Positions 26,530-35,093 of a stretch of DNA of 64,000 nt are shown here, one piece after another. The stretch lies in assembly GCF_030646115.1 (NCBI RefSeq), contig NZ_JAUSMX010000015.1, positions 62,001 to 126,000 on the forward strand. The letters run 5' to 3'. Below the pieces are notes generated by a model, which did not search any database, was not told the origin of the DNA, and saw nothing but the letters and a program-made list of their open reading frames with translations. Source of the DNA: Fluviicoccus sp. (lineage in GTDB: Bacteria; Pseudomonadota; Gammaproteobacteria; Pseudomonadales; Moraxellaceae). How positions within the stretch are numbered: the first letter of the stretch is position 1; every line of letters starts with the position of its first letter. Both the position numbers and the translations under genes were made by a program.

Positions 26530-27450
26530 TCACAATTTATTGATTTCGTCCTCTGCAGCCGACAATATCTGTTCCCGCAGCCAGCGCAAGCCAGGCACCA
26601 GGTCATGTTGCCGGTGACGGATCAGGCTGACCTGAATGCGGGACATGTCCATGGGTAATGGCGCAATCGACAGGGGATTCATCCGGGAATAATGCTCGGC
26701 CAGACGGCGCGGGATGGTTCCCAGCAGGTCGGAGTGGGCGGCTATTTCCGGTATGGTCAGAAAATACGGCACATACAACTGCACTTGCCTGCGGATACGG
26801 GCTGAACCGAGCAGGATTTCCAGAGGCGAGCCCCGTCCGGCGCGCGTCAGCAACGACACATGCCGACAATCCAGATAATCCTGCCAACTCAGTCCACCGG
26901 CAAACGCCGGATGCCCTGCCCGCCCGATCACCACCAGCTCCTCCTGATACAACGGCTGATAGACCAGATCCGCGTCATCAAAATGCAGATAGTCAATCGC
27001 CAAATCCACCGACCCGGCCGCCAAACGGCGCGGCAGGGTATCTGCCTCGTCGCTGACCACCGAAATCACAACCTTGGGCGCAAAAGCCTGCAGACGGGCC
27101 AGCAACACCGGTAGCAGCCGGGTCTGCCCATAATCATTCATCGATAGTTTGAAAACGTGCTCACGCTGCGGGTCAAATCCTTCCTGCGGTCCCAGCCCGG
27201 CCTGCAGCAATTGCAGGGCCTGCCTAACCGGGCCATACAGCGCCTGGGCCTGCGGCAGAGGCGACATGCCGCGCGCGGTGCGTTGAAACAACGGCTCCCC
27301 CAGTTGCTCCCGCAACCGCGCCAGGGAGTTACTGACAGCCGGCTGGCTCATATGCAAACGCACGGCTGCGCGGGACAGATTTTGCTCCTGCATGAGGGCA
27401 TCGAAAACCAATAGCAGGTTCAGATCCAGCAACCGCAAGTTATTCACCAT
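26530..27450 (-). CDS. LysR-family transcription regulator, 306 aa
   Basis: An N-terminal winged helix (LDLNLLLVFDALMQEQNLSRAAVRLHMSQPAVSNSLARLREQLGEPLFQR; read as residues 6-55) is followed by a two-lobed effector domain. The start at ATG 27450 gives the usual length; the frame is open to 27474. It is divergent from the hydrolase gene at 27591 with a 140-base gap, the standard arrangement for a LysR protein controlling the neighbouring catabolic operon. A co-inducer cannot be named. Confidence 0.88.
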   Translation of the reverse strand: MVNNLRLLDLNLLLVFDALMQEQNLSRAAVRLHMSQPAVSNSLARLREQLGEPLFQRTARGMSPLPQAQALYGPVRQALQLLQAGLGPQEGFDPQREHVFKLSMNDYGQTRLLPVLLARLQAFAPKVVISVVSDEADTLPRRLAAGSVDLAIDYLHFDDADLVYQPLYQEELVVIGRAGHPAFAGGLSWQDYLDCRHVSLLTRAGRGSPLEILLGSARIRRQVQLYVPYFLTIPEIAAHSDLLGTIPRRLAEHYSRMNPLSIAPLPMDMSRIQVSLIRHRQHDLVPGLRWLREQILSAAEDEINKL

Positions 27451-27481
27451 GAAAAAGTCTCCTGCACCCAGCATTATCCAT

Positions 27482-27494
27482 AAATAGAATATTT
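27482..27494. promoter_or_regulatory. AT-rich palindrome, LysR operator candidate
   Basis: AAATA-GAA-TATTT, a perfect 5-base inverted repeat with 3 central bases, lies 32 bases before the LysR start in the divergent promoter. LysR sites are usually AT-rich interrupted palindromes of the T-N11-A type, which this contains; the assignment is by position only. Confidence 0.35.
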
Positions 27495-27590
27495 CATATC
27501 CAGATCATCCGCTATACGCATGATTCCAAGATAAATATCCTTCATCGAAGACGGCAATTTCTGCTTGCAGCACTCCCGAGAGGCCTACTC

Positions 27591-28442
27591 ATGAATCCTG
27601 AGCAACGTATTACCGCATTTCACCACGACGGCCTTGAATTCGAAGTTCTGGACACCGGCCCGCTGACAGGTGACATTGTGGTCCTGCTGCATGGCTGGCC
27701 ACAGACTGCCGACTGCTGGAAAGAGGTCAGCGAACGGCTTAACTCCCGGGGTTACAGGACGATCATGCCCAACCAGCGCGGTTATTCGATGCATGCCCGC
27801 CCGAAGGGAGTGTTCGCCTACCGCATGAGCCTTCTGGTTGCCGACATCCATGAACTGGTCCGGTCTATCAATTCCGGTCCGGTTCACCTGGTGGGCCATG
27901 ACTGGGGTTCCAGCGTGGCCTGGTCATTTTCCGCGAAATATCCAGGCCTTGTCCGCACCCTCACCAGTATTTCGGTGCCGCATTCGGGCGCATTTATCCG
28001 AGCCATGTTCAGCAGCGATCAACTGTTCCGCGTTTATTACATGGGCCTGTTTCAGATGCCTGTACTGCCGGGGATCATCGCCACACGTTGCAGGAAGCTG
28101 TTCCGGCAGATGCTGGGCAACACCGGCATGACGACAGATGACGTTGATACCGTCTACCGGGACGTCATTGACGCCGGAGCCTTCAATACCTCCCTCAATT
28201 GGTACAGGGCCATGGGTCTCATGTCCCCGCTGGATTTGTTTGGCAAGGTGCTCGTTCCGGTAACCCACATCTGGGGCACACGGGACAGCGCGCTCTCCCG
28301 GCGCAGCGCCGAGCTTGCCGGGCGCTTCGCAAAGGGCCCCTATCACCTCCATATCCTGGAGGAAGGCACGCACTGGTTGCCCGCGCAGATGCCTGACGAA
28401 ATCAGCAGACTCATACTTGAAGCCATCGCCGCACAGCCCTGA
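27591..28442 (+). CDS. alpha/beta hydrolase, epoxide-hydrolase-like, 283 aa
   Basis: HGWPQTADCW (residues 34-43) forms the oxyanion motif, and GHDWGSSVAW places an Asp (about 104) at the nucleophile elbow, so this belongs to the Asp-nucleophile branch (epoxide hydrolases, haloalkane dehalogenases) and not to the esterases. HWLPAQMPDE near the end carries the catalytic His. It starts a run of five plus-strand genes facing the LysR gene. Together with the monooxygenase two genes on, a detoxifying or ring-opening step is plausible. Confidence 0.85.
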   Translation: MNPEQRITAFHHDGLEFEVLDTGPLTGDIVVLLHGWPQTADCWKEVSERLNSRGYRTIMPNQRGYSMHARPKGVFAYRMSLLVADIHELVRSINSGPVHLVGHDWGSSVAWSFSAKYPGLVRTLTSISVPHSGAFIRAMFSSDQLFRVYYMGLFQMPVLPGIIATRCRKLFRQMLGNTGMTTDDVDTVYRDVIDAGAFNTSLNWYRAMGLMSPLDLFGKVLVPVTHIWGTRDSALSRRSAELAGRFAKGPYHLHILEEGTHWLPAQMPDEISRLILEAIAAQP

Positions 28443-28482
28443 ACTCCAATGACCGCCGCTTCTTATCCCGCTGGAGAATGAC

Positions 28483-29409
28483 ATGGTAAAAATGACCGCA
28501 ACCTCTCAAGCCCGCAGTTCCTCCGCCGACTGGGCCATCATTCCGCGCAACATTAGTCTGGACTGGTCACGGGTGCCCCTGCAATGGATATACGATGACC
28601 GCTTCGCCAGCCTGGCGACCAACGGACTGAGCTATTACCTGATCGCCACGGAGTTCGCCATGTGCCGGCTCTGCAATGAGGCCTTGCCCTATATTGACGA
28701 TCCCAAGCTGCGCGAAGACGTTCGCGGCTTCATCCGTCAGGAATCGCTGCATGCCCGCGCCCATGGCAAGCATTTGACCGAATTCATGGAGCGCCATGGT
28801 ATTGAAGGCATTCCGGCTAATCGGTTTGCCCGGAGGCTGCTGGAAGAAGTACTGGTGGAGAAGCCCTTTGGGAAGACCTTGCCCAAGGCCCTTAAAAAAC
28901 CCTGGGCTATGTTCAGAGCGGGCCTGTTTGCCGCCGGGGAACACTACACCACCGGTTTTGCCAACCAGTTACTGAATCGATTGAAGTGGGATGAGAACGG
29001 GTGTGACCCTACCATGTCCGAATTGCTGCACTGGCATGCCGTCGAGGAAATTGAGCACCGTACGGTCGTCTTCGACACCTTTAATGCTCTGGGAGGTAGC
29101 CTGCCGGTAAGAGTAGTCGCCATGAGTCTGCTGTTCCCCGTTATGCAGTTCCTGATGGTAAGCTCTGTAACCGAGTTAAGCGCCAGGGACACTTCAGCTC
29201 CGTCGAAAAAACTCGACCTCTGGCATCCCTCCTTCTGGCGGTCATGGAACAGTTCCGCCAAAGCGGGCAATGTCCCCTCCCCCGCATGGCTGATGACGCA
29301 TGCACTGAGCTTTTGCCTCCCAGGGTACAACCCTGCGGACGAAGGTTCGACGGAACAGGCCATGGAGTATCTTGAGCGCATGCCATTTGTCTCAGTCGTC
29401 CCCAGATAA
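28483..29409 (+). CDS. metal-dependent hydrolase, PF10118 family, 308 aa
   Basis: A family protein with the His/Glu-rich helices that would bind a metal pair: RQESLHARAHGKHL and LLHWHAVEEIEHRTVVFD, matching GQEAHHSKEHKLL and WAWHAIEESEHKAVAFDVY in the paralogue at 41412-42281. The reaction is not known with certainty for this family. A CTGGAGAATGAC ribosome site precedes the ATG. It lies 40 bases after the hydrolase and about 245 bases before the monooxygenase, with a hairpin in between. Confidence 0.82.
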   Translation: MVKMTATSQARSSSADWAIIPRNISLDWSRVPLQWIYDDRFASLATNGLSYYLIATEFAMCRLCNEALPYIDDPKLREDVRGFIRQESLHARAHGKHLTEFMERHGIEGIPANRFARRLLEEVLVEKPFGKTLPKALKKPWAMFRAGLFAAGEHYTTGFANQLLNRLKWDENGCDPTMSELLHWHAVEEIEHRTVVFDTFNALGGSLPVRVVAMSLLFPVMQFLMVSSVTELSARDTSAPSKKLDLWHPSFWRSWNSSAKAGNVPSPAWLMTHALSFCLPGYNPADEGSTEQAMEYLERMPFVSVVPR

Positions 29410-29415
29410 GTAATT

Positions 29416-29437
29416 GCCTGCCCATTATTGGGCAGGC
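29416..29437 (+). terminator. hairpin after the PF10118 hydrolase gene
   Basis: A 9-base stem (GCCTGCCCA / TGGGCAGGC) with a 4-base loop begins 7 bases after the stop codon. The T-rich stretch downstream is interrupted, so it may be a partial terminator that separates the monooxygenase from the first two genes. Confidence 0.5.
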
Positions 29438-29654
29438 CCAGCTGTCGTTATTTTGACATCAGGTTAGTAATTTATTTTAGAAAAGTAAGTATGGCATTTG
29501 AACAGGAAGAGTCTTGGCTCTCCATGCCAAACGTGGGTACATGGATGATCCATCAAAAGTAAAGGCCTCCGCATCCGCATGAATTATTGAGCGACAGCTG
29601 CGAATTCTTAAGTTAGAAAATCGATCACTCATTTAAAACCACGGAGAAGTTTCC

Positions 29655-31157
29655 ATGAAGAAGACAGAAATCGACTCGACACGTGAAATGACGACGGGCA
29701 ACAGTTCCACTTACCACGTAGTCATCGTCGGAGCTGGATTATCAGGCATAGCTGCTGCTGTAAGGCTTTTGCAAGAGGGAATTACCGATTTTACTGTGCT
29801 GGAAAAATCGGACAGGGTTGGCGGCGTGTGGCGAGAAAATACCTATCCCGGCTGTTGCTGCGACGTTCCCTCGTCGCTATATTCCTATTCTTTTGCGCCA
29901 TATCCAGACTGGGGTCATATGTATGCCCGTCAGCCCGAAATCCAGGCCTATATTGAACGGGTCAGTCGTGACTTCAATATAGACAAATTTATCAGCTTCA
30001 ATACTGATATGCATGAGGCCACATGGTCCGATCAGGATTGTCGATGGACACTGATGACTTCGGCGGGCACTTTTCATGCCAAGGTAGTCATTTTTGCAGC
30101 AGGCCCACTTACAGAGCCCTCCATTCCACGGATTGGTGGCATCGAAACCTTTCCTGGCGAAACATTTCACTCCGCACGATGGAACCAAACGTTCGATCTG
30201 ACAGACAAGCAAGTTGCGGTCATTGGTACTGGCGCCTCTGCTATCCAATTCATTCCTGAGATTCAGCCCATTGTGGCCAACTTGAATGTTTTTCAGAGGA
30301 CTGCTCCCTGGGTTCTCCCCAAACCCGACCCGGAGTTTGGCCCCACCGCCAAATCCATCATGCGCAAGACCCCCTCAACCCAGCGCATGCTACGGAAGGG
30401 TTCAAGCACAATGATGGACGTCATGGAGTATGGTGTCCGCAATCCGAGGGCATTGAAGCTGATGACCCCTATATTAAAGCGTATGCTACGTTTCCAAGTC
30501 AGGGACGCCGAACTTTTCCGGAAAGTAAGTCCGAACTTTGTTATCGGCTGCAAGCGTATTCTGTTTTCCAACAACTATTACCAGTCACTATCCGCCGTAA
30601 ATGTCAACCTTATTCCTTATGGGATTTCAAGAATTGACGGAAATCGAATTTATGCGTCGAATGGCGACAGTTGCATCGCTGACGTCATTATCTGGGGAAC
30701 CGGCTTTGATGTCAGTCATCCACCGATTGCTGCAAAAATCAGGAACCGGTACGGCGTGCTTTTGGGGGACGTCTGGAAAAGCGCTTCTCCTGAAGCTTAC
30801 AAAGGCTGTGCCATCCATGGGATTCCCAATGCCTTCCAACTACTGGGGCCGAACAGCCTGACGTACAACTCCTTCATCGAGATCGCCGAGTTGCAGATCG
30901 GTTATGTCGTAGAAGCCATCAAGTATATGTCTCAAAAATCGGTGGACGTACTCGAAATAACAGCTGAGTCTCAACGCCTTTACAATCAAGAAGTGCAGGC
31001 TGCCTTGGCAAGCACGGTATTCAACAGTGGCGGCTGCGTGAGCTATTATCTTGATGAACATGGAAATAATTTTGCTATTTACCCTTGGCCACTGCGTGAA
31101 ATGAGGCGATCCATGGCTGTATTTGATCATGAAAAGTACTGGACCCGCTCATTATGA
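29655..31157 (+). CDS. flavoprotein monooxygenase, Baeyer-Villiger type, 500 aa
   Basis: An FAD-binding Rossmann motif GAGLSG (26-31) is followed by EKSDRVGGVWRENTYPGCCCDVPSSLYSYSF, the characteristic pocket of this group. FPGETFHSARW (about 166-176) matches the Baeyer-Villiger fingerprint F-x-G-x3-H-x3-W, followed here by Asn in place of the usual Pro or Asp. The NADPH-binding motif is GTGASAIQF near 193-201. Such enzymes insert oxygen next to a ketone to make an ester or lactone using NADPH and O2. An adjacent ester- or epoxide-acting hydrolase would continue the pathway. The substrate is open; base composition is AT-richer than its neighbours. Confidence 0.87.
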   Translation: MKKTEIDSTREMTTGNSSTYHVVIVGAGLSGIAAAVRLLQEGITDFTVLEKSDRVGGVWRENTYPGCCCDVPSSLYSYSFAPYPDWGHMYARQPEIQAYIERVSRDFNIDKFISFNTDMHEATWSDQDCRWTLMTSAGTFHAKVVIFAAGPLTEPSIPRIGGIETFPGETFHSARWNQTFDLTDKQVAVIGTGASAIQFIPEIQPIVANLNVFQRTAPWVLPKPDPEFGPTAKSIMRKTPSTQRMLRKGSSTMMDVMEYGVRNPRALKLMTPILKRMLRFQVRDAELFRKVSPNFVIGCKRILFSNNYYQSLSAVNVNLIPYGISRIDGNRIYASNGDSCIADVIIWGTGFDVSHPPIAAKIRNRYGVLLGDVWKSASPEAYKGCAIHGIPNAFQLLGPNSLTYNSFIEIAELQIGYVVEAIKYMSQKSVDVLEITAESQRLYNQEVQAALASTVFNSGGCVSYYLDEHGNNFAIYPWPLREMRRSMAVFDHEKYWTRSL

Positions 31158-31298
31158 TGACATTCGCCATTAGCATCCATTGGTCCACTCATATTCAATT
31201 AGATGCCGCGCAATCCAAAGCAAAGCATATTATTGACGCCAGTGGAATCATTACAGCAACACTGCCGGTGAATTCAAACTGACCTGACTGAGACTGCC

Positions 31299-31718
31299 AT
31301 GAAATACCTTCACACAATGGTTCGTGTCCGAAACCTGGAGGAGTCGCTGTGCTTCTATAGCGACGCCCTTGGCTTGGACATCTGCGAATCGCGCGACTTC
31401 CCGGAGGGACGCTTCACCTTGGTCTATCTTGCAGCACCCGGCAACCCGGAGTGCCAGATTGAACTGACCTACAACTGGGAAGTTGAACCCTACACCGGCG
31501 GCCGCAACTTTGGACATATCGCTTTTGAAGTGGAAGACATCTATGCCATCTGCTTCAGGCTGCAAGCCGCCGGAATCACCATCAACCGTCCCCCGCGTGA
31601 CGGCCATATGGCCTTTGTCCGGTCTCCGGACGGCATTTCCATTGAATTGCTGCAACGGGGGCAGCCTTTGCCACGCTGTGAGCCATGGCAATCCATGCCC
31701 AATCTGGGCGAATGGTAA
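31299..31718 (+). CDS. glyoxalase I-family protein (VOC superfamily), 139 aa
   Basis: The start [26 protein letters not shown] is that of lactoylglutathione lyase (GloA), with His 5 as a metal ligand, and the second half [12 protein letters not shown] and [13 protein letters not shown] supply the second His and Glu ligands. It could detoxify methylglyoxal with glutathione or act on another substrate in this cluster. Gene spacing to the next gene is 18 bases, so it is co-transcribed with the SRPBCC gene. Confidence 0.85.
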   Translation: MKYLHTMVRVRNLEESLCFYSDALGLDICESRDFPEGRFTLVYLAAPGNPECQIELTYNWEVEPYTGGRNFGHIAFEVEDIYAICFRLQAAGITINRPPRDGHMAFVRSPDGISIELLQRGQPLPRCEPWQSMPNLGEW

Positions 31719-31736
31719 TCACGACAGGAGAAGCAC

Positions 31737-32171
31737 ATGAAGCATTTGACTCTGCAACAGCATTTTGACGCTCCGCTCGACACCGTATTCCGGCATTTCA
31801 ACCGTCACGACACCTTCAACACGGTGCTCTGGCCTGTCCGCTCCGTTCGCATTATTGACTCTAAGGATCCCGGGAATCCGGACGGGCTGGGCTCGGTCCG
31901 GCAGATGGGGTTGGGACCGATCAAGCCCATCCGCGAGGAAATTTCCGCGCTGGAAGAAAACCGTCTCATTGAATACCGCATGCTGGCCAATCCGCTGATA
32001 TCGCACCATGTCGGCCGACTGGTTTTCAGTGAAGAGAAGGGCCGGACCCTGCTTACCTACACCATCGAATCGGACAGCCGCTTTCCGCTGGTGCCTCACA
32101 TGACGCTGATGCAGTTGAAACTGTCGATAAAACGCGGTTTGAAGAAGGTTGCGAAAAGCTTTAAGGCCTGA
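31737..32171 (+). CDS. SRPBCC (polyketide cyclase-like) protein, 144 aa
   Basis: MKHLTLQQHFDAPLDTVFRHFNRHDTF is the opening strand-helix of the START/SRPBCC fold; LGSVRQMGLG and IEYRMLANPLISHHVGRLVF follow as strands around a hydrophobic cavity, with a long C-terminal helix. These proteins bind or carry hydrophobic molecules. It ends the monooxygenase gene run; a strong hairpin follows its stop. Confidence 0.8.
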   Translation: MKHLTLQQHFDAPLDTVFRHFNRHDTFNTVLWPVRSVRIIDSKDPGNPDGLGSVRQMGLGPIKPIREEISALEENRLIEYRMLANPLISHHVGRLVFSEEKGRTLLTYTIESDSRFPLVPHMTLMQLKLSIKRGLKKVAKSFKA

Positions 32172-32177
32172 AACCAA

Positions 32178-32208
32178 TGCTCCTGCGTATGTGGCATACG
32201 CAGGAGCA
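32178..32208. terminator. perfect 14-base-stem hairpin between convergent genes
   Basis: TGCTCCTGCGTATG and CATACGCAGGAGCA pair without mismatch around a 3-base loop, 6 bases after the SRPBCC stop. No T run follows on the plus strand (a run of nine G lies at 32222-32230). Its place between convergent genes suggests termination or RNA protection in both directions. Confidence 0.55.
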
Positions 32209-32272
32209 GGGACTGGTGCAAGGGGGGGGGATCAAGCCCGCCGTAATCGCTGGACCCAAGCGCAATTCTGGA

Positions 32273-33088
32273 TCAATTATTCTGCATCACCGGTATGTTT
32301 CCCAGCCACTCCGCCACCGCCGCATTGAATGCCTCCGCCCGGTCCACCATCACCCAATGGCCGCAATCAAACTCCCGCACCGTGTTGCCGGGAGTTCGCG
32401 CCATGCGCGCCAGCCAAGGCTCCGAGTGGAACATGAACGGCTTCTTCCGTCCGTAGGCATAGAAGAACGGGAACGGTGGCTCCACCGGCGCCAGGGCATC
32501 CAGACCGCCGTGTGCGCTCATCCAGCGCATGGCGTAGGGATAGTTCATGCCGGAATGAATGTGCCGGGGATCGGCCTTGGCCTGCAGCGCGCGCGCCATG
32601 CCCCGCGTCAGCGCATCTCCGGCAAAACCGCCCAGATACCAGGCCGAGGCCAGCGTCATCTGGTAGGCTACGACCATGCCCTTGGCGGTCAGCGGCAACG
32701 ACTTCTCGAACTCCGGCGAACCGGAATCCCCGATATCAATGGCCACCAGCCGCGACACCCGCTGCGGATTCAGCAGCGCAAACTGGTAACCGAAAATACA
32801 GCCCCAGTCATGCACCATCAGCACCACCGGGCGGTCCGGACTGACCACATCCACGATCTGGCGGACGGTATCCACCACCTCGGCCAGCGCATGCCCCCGC
32901 ACCGGACCGGGCTCGCCGAACCCCGGCAGGGAGAAGGTGACGCACCGGTAGCTCTGGCTGAAAAACGCCACCTGACGGGACCAGATGCGATGGGTATCCG
33001 GCCAGCCGTGCAGCATCACCAGCGTTTCCGGGCCATCGCCCTCCACATATACCGTTACTCCGGCAATATTCAGTTCCTGCGCCATCAT
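32273..33088 (-). CDS. alpha/beta hydrolase, Asp-nucleophile type, 271 aa
   Basis: HGWPDTHRIW (27-36) is the oxyanion motif and MVHDWGCIFGYQ puts Asp 94 at the nucleophile elbow, as in epoxide hydrolases and haloalkane dehalogenases. FDCGHWVMVDRAEAF near the C-terminus has the catalytic His. The ATG overlaps the stop of the upstream membrane-protein gene by 4 bases, so the two are translated together. A decayed partial copy of this gene lies at 26456-26516. Confidence 0.85.
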   Translation of the reverse strand: MMAQELNIAGVTVYVEGDGPETLVMLHGWPDTHRIWSRQVAFFSQSYRCVTFSLPGFGEPGPVRGHALAEVVDTVRQIVDVVSPDRPVVLMVHDWGCIFGYQFALLNPQRVSRLVAIDIGDSGSPEFEKSLPLTAKGMVVAYQMTLASAWYLGGFAGDALTRGMARALQAKADPRHIHSGMNYPYAMRWMSAHGGLDALAPVEPPFPFFYAYGRKKPFMFHSEPWLARMARTPGNTVREFDCGHWVMVDRAEAFNAAVAEWLGNIPVMQNN

Positions 33089-33873
33089 TTCACCCCATCA
33101 GTCTGGTTGGCGGCTTGCAGCGCCAGCGCCGGGAACAGCGAAATCAGCACCTGACCGCCAAAATACAGAATCCAGTTGAAGGCATACAGCGGAAATTCCG
33201 GCACGGCGGGATTCCCCTTCAGCCAGGACGCAAACAGGATCAGGTCGGAATACGGAATCAGCAGCGCCCCGCACAGCACCAGCAGACTGCCGATGCTTTG
33301 ACGGGAGTTGAGGAAGAACCAGAAGGCGTAGACGGGCATCAGCACATAAATCGTGGCGTTGAAGACGAAGGTACCGTAATACAGCACATCCAGGCCATGC
33401 AGCAGCGGCTCCACATGCTGGAACCAGGACTGCACATTCACCGCCAGCACGGGAAGAACCATCCAGTAAGCCGGACGCAGCTTGCCCGGCGCCGCTGGCT
33501 TCACCGCATCACGGCTGTGTTTCCAGAGCGCGACGCTGTAGAGCGTATACCCGACCCCGAACAGCAGCATCGCCCAAGTCAGCTTCAGCGAAACCGGCTG
33601 CACCGCGCTAACCGCACTGTTGACGTAGTCGCCCACGGCCGTGAACATGGCGCCGAGAGCGAAGCAGAACGCCAGCCAGCGCCGGGGGTCTTGCGGGGCG
33701 GCGCTGCGGAAGACCATCCATTGCGAGGTGATCAGTGCGGCCATCAGCGCCAGATGCAGGCCGTGGTAGATCAGGTCGTTGACCGGGAATAACCCGGCCA
33801 GCAGAGTGATCTCCATGGTGATGGAACCCGTCAGCAACAGGGTGGCGAATTTGAGGTGGCGTTGTGCAGACAT
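33085..33873 (-). CDS. YhhN-like (lysoplasmalogenase family) membrane protein, 262 aa
   Basis: About eight hydrophobic helices; the pattern AFCFALGAMFTAVGDYVNS in the first half and GALLIPYSDLILFASWLKG near the end fit the two conserved Asp-bearing helices of the YhhN/TMEM86 family, whose animal members hydrolyse lysoplasmalogen vinyl ethers. Identity is low by eye, so the enzyme role is tentative. The start at ATG 33873 has GGAG before it; the frame is open to 34188 but those residues look non-coding. It overlaps the hydrolase gene by 4 bases. Confidence 0.55.
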   Translation of the reverse strand: MSAQRHLKFATLLLTGSITMEITLLAGLFPVNDLIYHGLHLALMAALITSQWMVFRSAAPQDPRRWLAFCFALGAMFTAVGDYVNSAVSAVQPVSLKLTWAMLLFGVGYTLYSVALWKHSRDAVKPAAPGKLRPAYWMVLPVLAVNVQSWFQHVEPLLHGLDVLYYGTFVFNATIYVLMPVYAFWFFLNSRQSIGSLLVLCGALLIPYSDLILFASWLKGNPAVPEFPLYAFNWILYFGGQVLISLFPALALQAANQTDGVK

Positions 33874-34016
33874 GGAAGCTCCGGAGGGGCAAAGGGGCAG
33901 AGTGTCATTGCAACAGGAATGGTGATGCCGGGGTCGCCAATGTCGTGCCCATTTCGCCAAATTCGACGGAAAACATGCTCTCGCTGCTATGATGCGGAAT
34001 ACCCCAAAAACCCGGA

Positions 34017-34250
34017 ATGACCGCCATGCTGAAGATGAAGAATGAATGCGAAGCCTGCCACGCCGCCACCGGGTTGATGGATGTGGCCTATATCTGCTCG
34101 TTTGAATGCACTTTTTGCGAGGCTTGCTCGACGCGCATGGGTCATGTTTGCCCGAATTGTCAGGGTACGCTGGTATTGCGGCCGACACGGCAGCGCAGTC
34201 CGCTGGCGGTTGGGGTGTCGCAGGTTAAGCAGAAGTTACTTGGGAAATAG
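34017..34250 (+). CDS. DUF1272 small zinc-binding protein, 77 aa
   Basis: A short Cys-rich protein with four Cys pairs: CEACHA, CSFECTFCEACS and CPNCQG, matching the DUF1272 family. The spacing suggests a zinc-ribbon-like fold. Function is unknown. The start may be ATG 34017 or 34026. It is divergent from the membrane protein gene with a gap of about 140 bases. Confidence 0.8.
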   Translation: MTAMLKMKNECEACHAATGLMDVAYICSFECTFCEACSTRMGHVCPNCQGTLVLRPTRQRSPLAVGVSQVKQKLLGK

Positions 34251-34332
34251 GGCTTTAAAATCAGTTGCATAACGACATTTCACCAACCGCACCAGATGCA
34301 AAGCATCCACCAAACCAGTCCCGGCAGGCAAC

Positions 34333-34740
34333 TTAATCCGCTGCGCCGCCGCCCGCACCCGCTTTTGACGGCTTGGCAAAGTAACGCACGCCCGGCAGCC
34401 CCTCATAATCCACATCCTGCGTCCAGAATGTGGCATTGAACTCCAGGGCAAGGCTGTACATCATGGCATCGGCCATGGCCAAGCGATGCTGCAAGGCGGC
34501 GTCCGCAGCAGCGACCGCGCGTTTGTCGGTAATTTCCAGCACCCGCCCCAGCCGCATGACATTGATACACTCCTGCACGGCTTCGGGAGGAATATGGCGG
34601 CTCAATACCTTGTGCACCTCAAAGAGCGCAATGACAGGCACCAGCAACCCCGCCCGTTGCTCAATCGCCGGAGCAAACAAGTCGGCACGCCCGCTATCCT
34701 GGAAATACTCAATCCAGCCGGAAGAATCGACGAGGTTCAC
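34333..34740 (-). CDS. vapC: PIN-domain toxin, VapC-like, 135 aa
   Basis: MNLVDSSGWIEYF is the opening of PIN nucleases, with the first acidic residue Asp 5; a Glu follows in FEVHKVLS, and further acids in RLAMADAMMYSLALEF and FWTQDVDYEGL. These form the metal-dependent RNase centre that cuts RNA when the antitoxin is lost. The start overlaps the antitoxin stop by 4 bases. The C-terminal tail (KPSKAGAGGGAAD) is a low-complexity extension; a stretch resembling its coding sequence recurs at 37938-37968. Confidence 0.88.
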   Translation of the reverse strand: MNLVDSSGWIEYFQDSGRADLFAPAIEQRAGLLVPVIALFEVHKVLSRHIPPEAVQECINVMRLGRVLEITDKRAVAAADAALQHRLAMADAMMYSLALEFNATFWTQDVDYEGLPGVRYFAKPSKAGAGGGAAD

Positions 34741-34973
34741 TCAAACTCCCGGTCTGTTTCCTTTTCAATTTCAAGATCGGCTGGATCGAGCTTGTACTTC
34801 TTGAGCATGCCCCGGTACGCGCTCATCGGCAGCTCGGGCTTGATAATCAACTCTTGGCCGCGCACTTCAAACTGGATGTGCGACCCCGGCGTGATGCCCA
34901 GTTTGGCGCGCATGGCTGCAGGCAAAGTCACCTGCCCTTTGCTGGATACCACCGCTTCGACGACGACACTCAT
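34737..34973 (-). CDS. vapB: AbrB/MazE-type antitoxin, VapB-like, 78 aa
   Basis: VVSSKGQVTLPAAMRAKLGITPGSHIQF is the swapped-hairpin DNA-binding fold; the acidic C-terminal part (LDPADLEIEKETDREFE) would wrap the toxin. The ATG at 34973 has AAGGGTG before it, better than the GTG at 34982. The gene precedes and overlaps the toxin gene, and three repeats at 34995-35035 just upstream are the likely self-regulatory site. Confidence 0.87.
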   Translation of the reverse strand: MSVVVEAVVSSKGQVTLPAAMRAKLGITPGSHIQFEVRGQELIIKPELPMSAYRGMLKKYKLDPADLEIEKETDREFE

Positions 34974-34994
34974 GGCATTCACCCTTAACTCAAA

Positions 34995-35035
34995 GTAAAG
35001 ACAATCCTAAGGTAAAGATAGCCAAAAAGTAAAGA
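34995..35035. promoter_or_regulatory. three GTAAAGA repeats at 17-base spacing upstream of vapBC, operator candidate
   Basis: GTAAAGA occurs at 34995-35001, 35012-35018 and 35029-35035, exactly 17 bases apart each time, 22 bases before the antitoxin start. Regular direct repeats of this kind suit cooperative binding of an antitoxin or toxin-antitoxin complex and so self-repression. Direct repeats are less usual than palindromes for this antitoxin type. Confidence 0.6.
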
Positions 35036-35093
35036 AACAGACAATAGCAGAGGGTCACACTAACAAGAATTCGACATTAGACTGATAAGCTCC

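Noticed and set aside
32222-32230. Run of nine G as a phase-variable tract
   Set aside because: It lies between convergent genes and not in a promoter or coding region, so no switching effect is expected.
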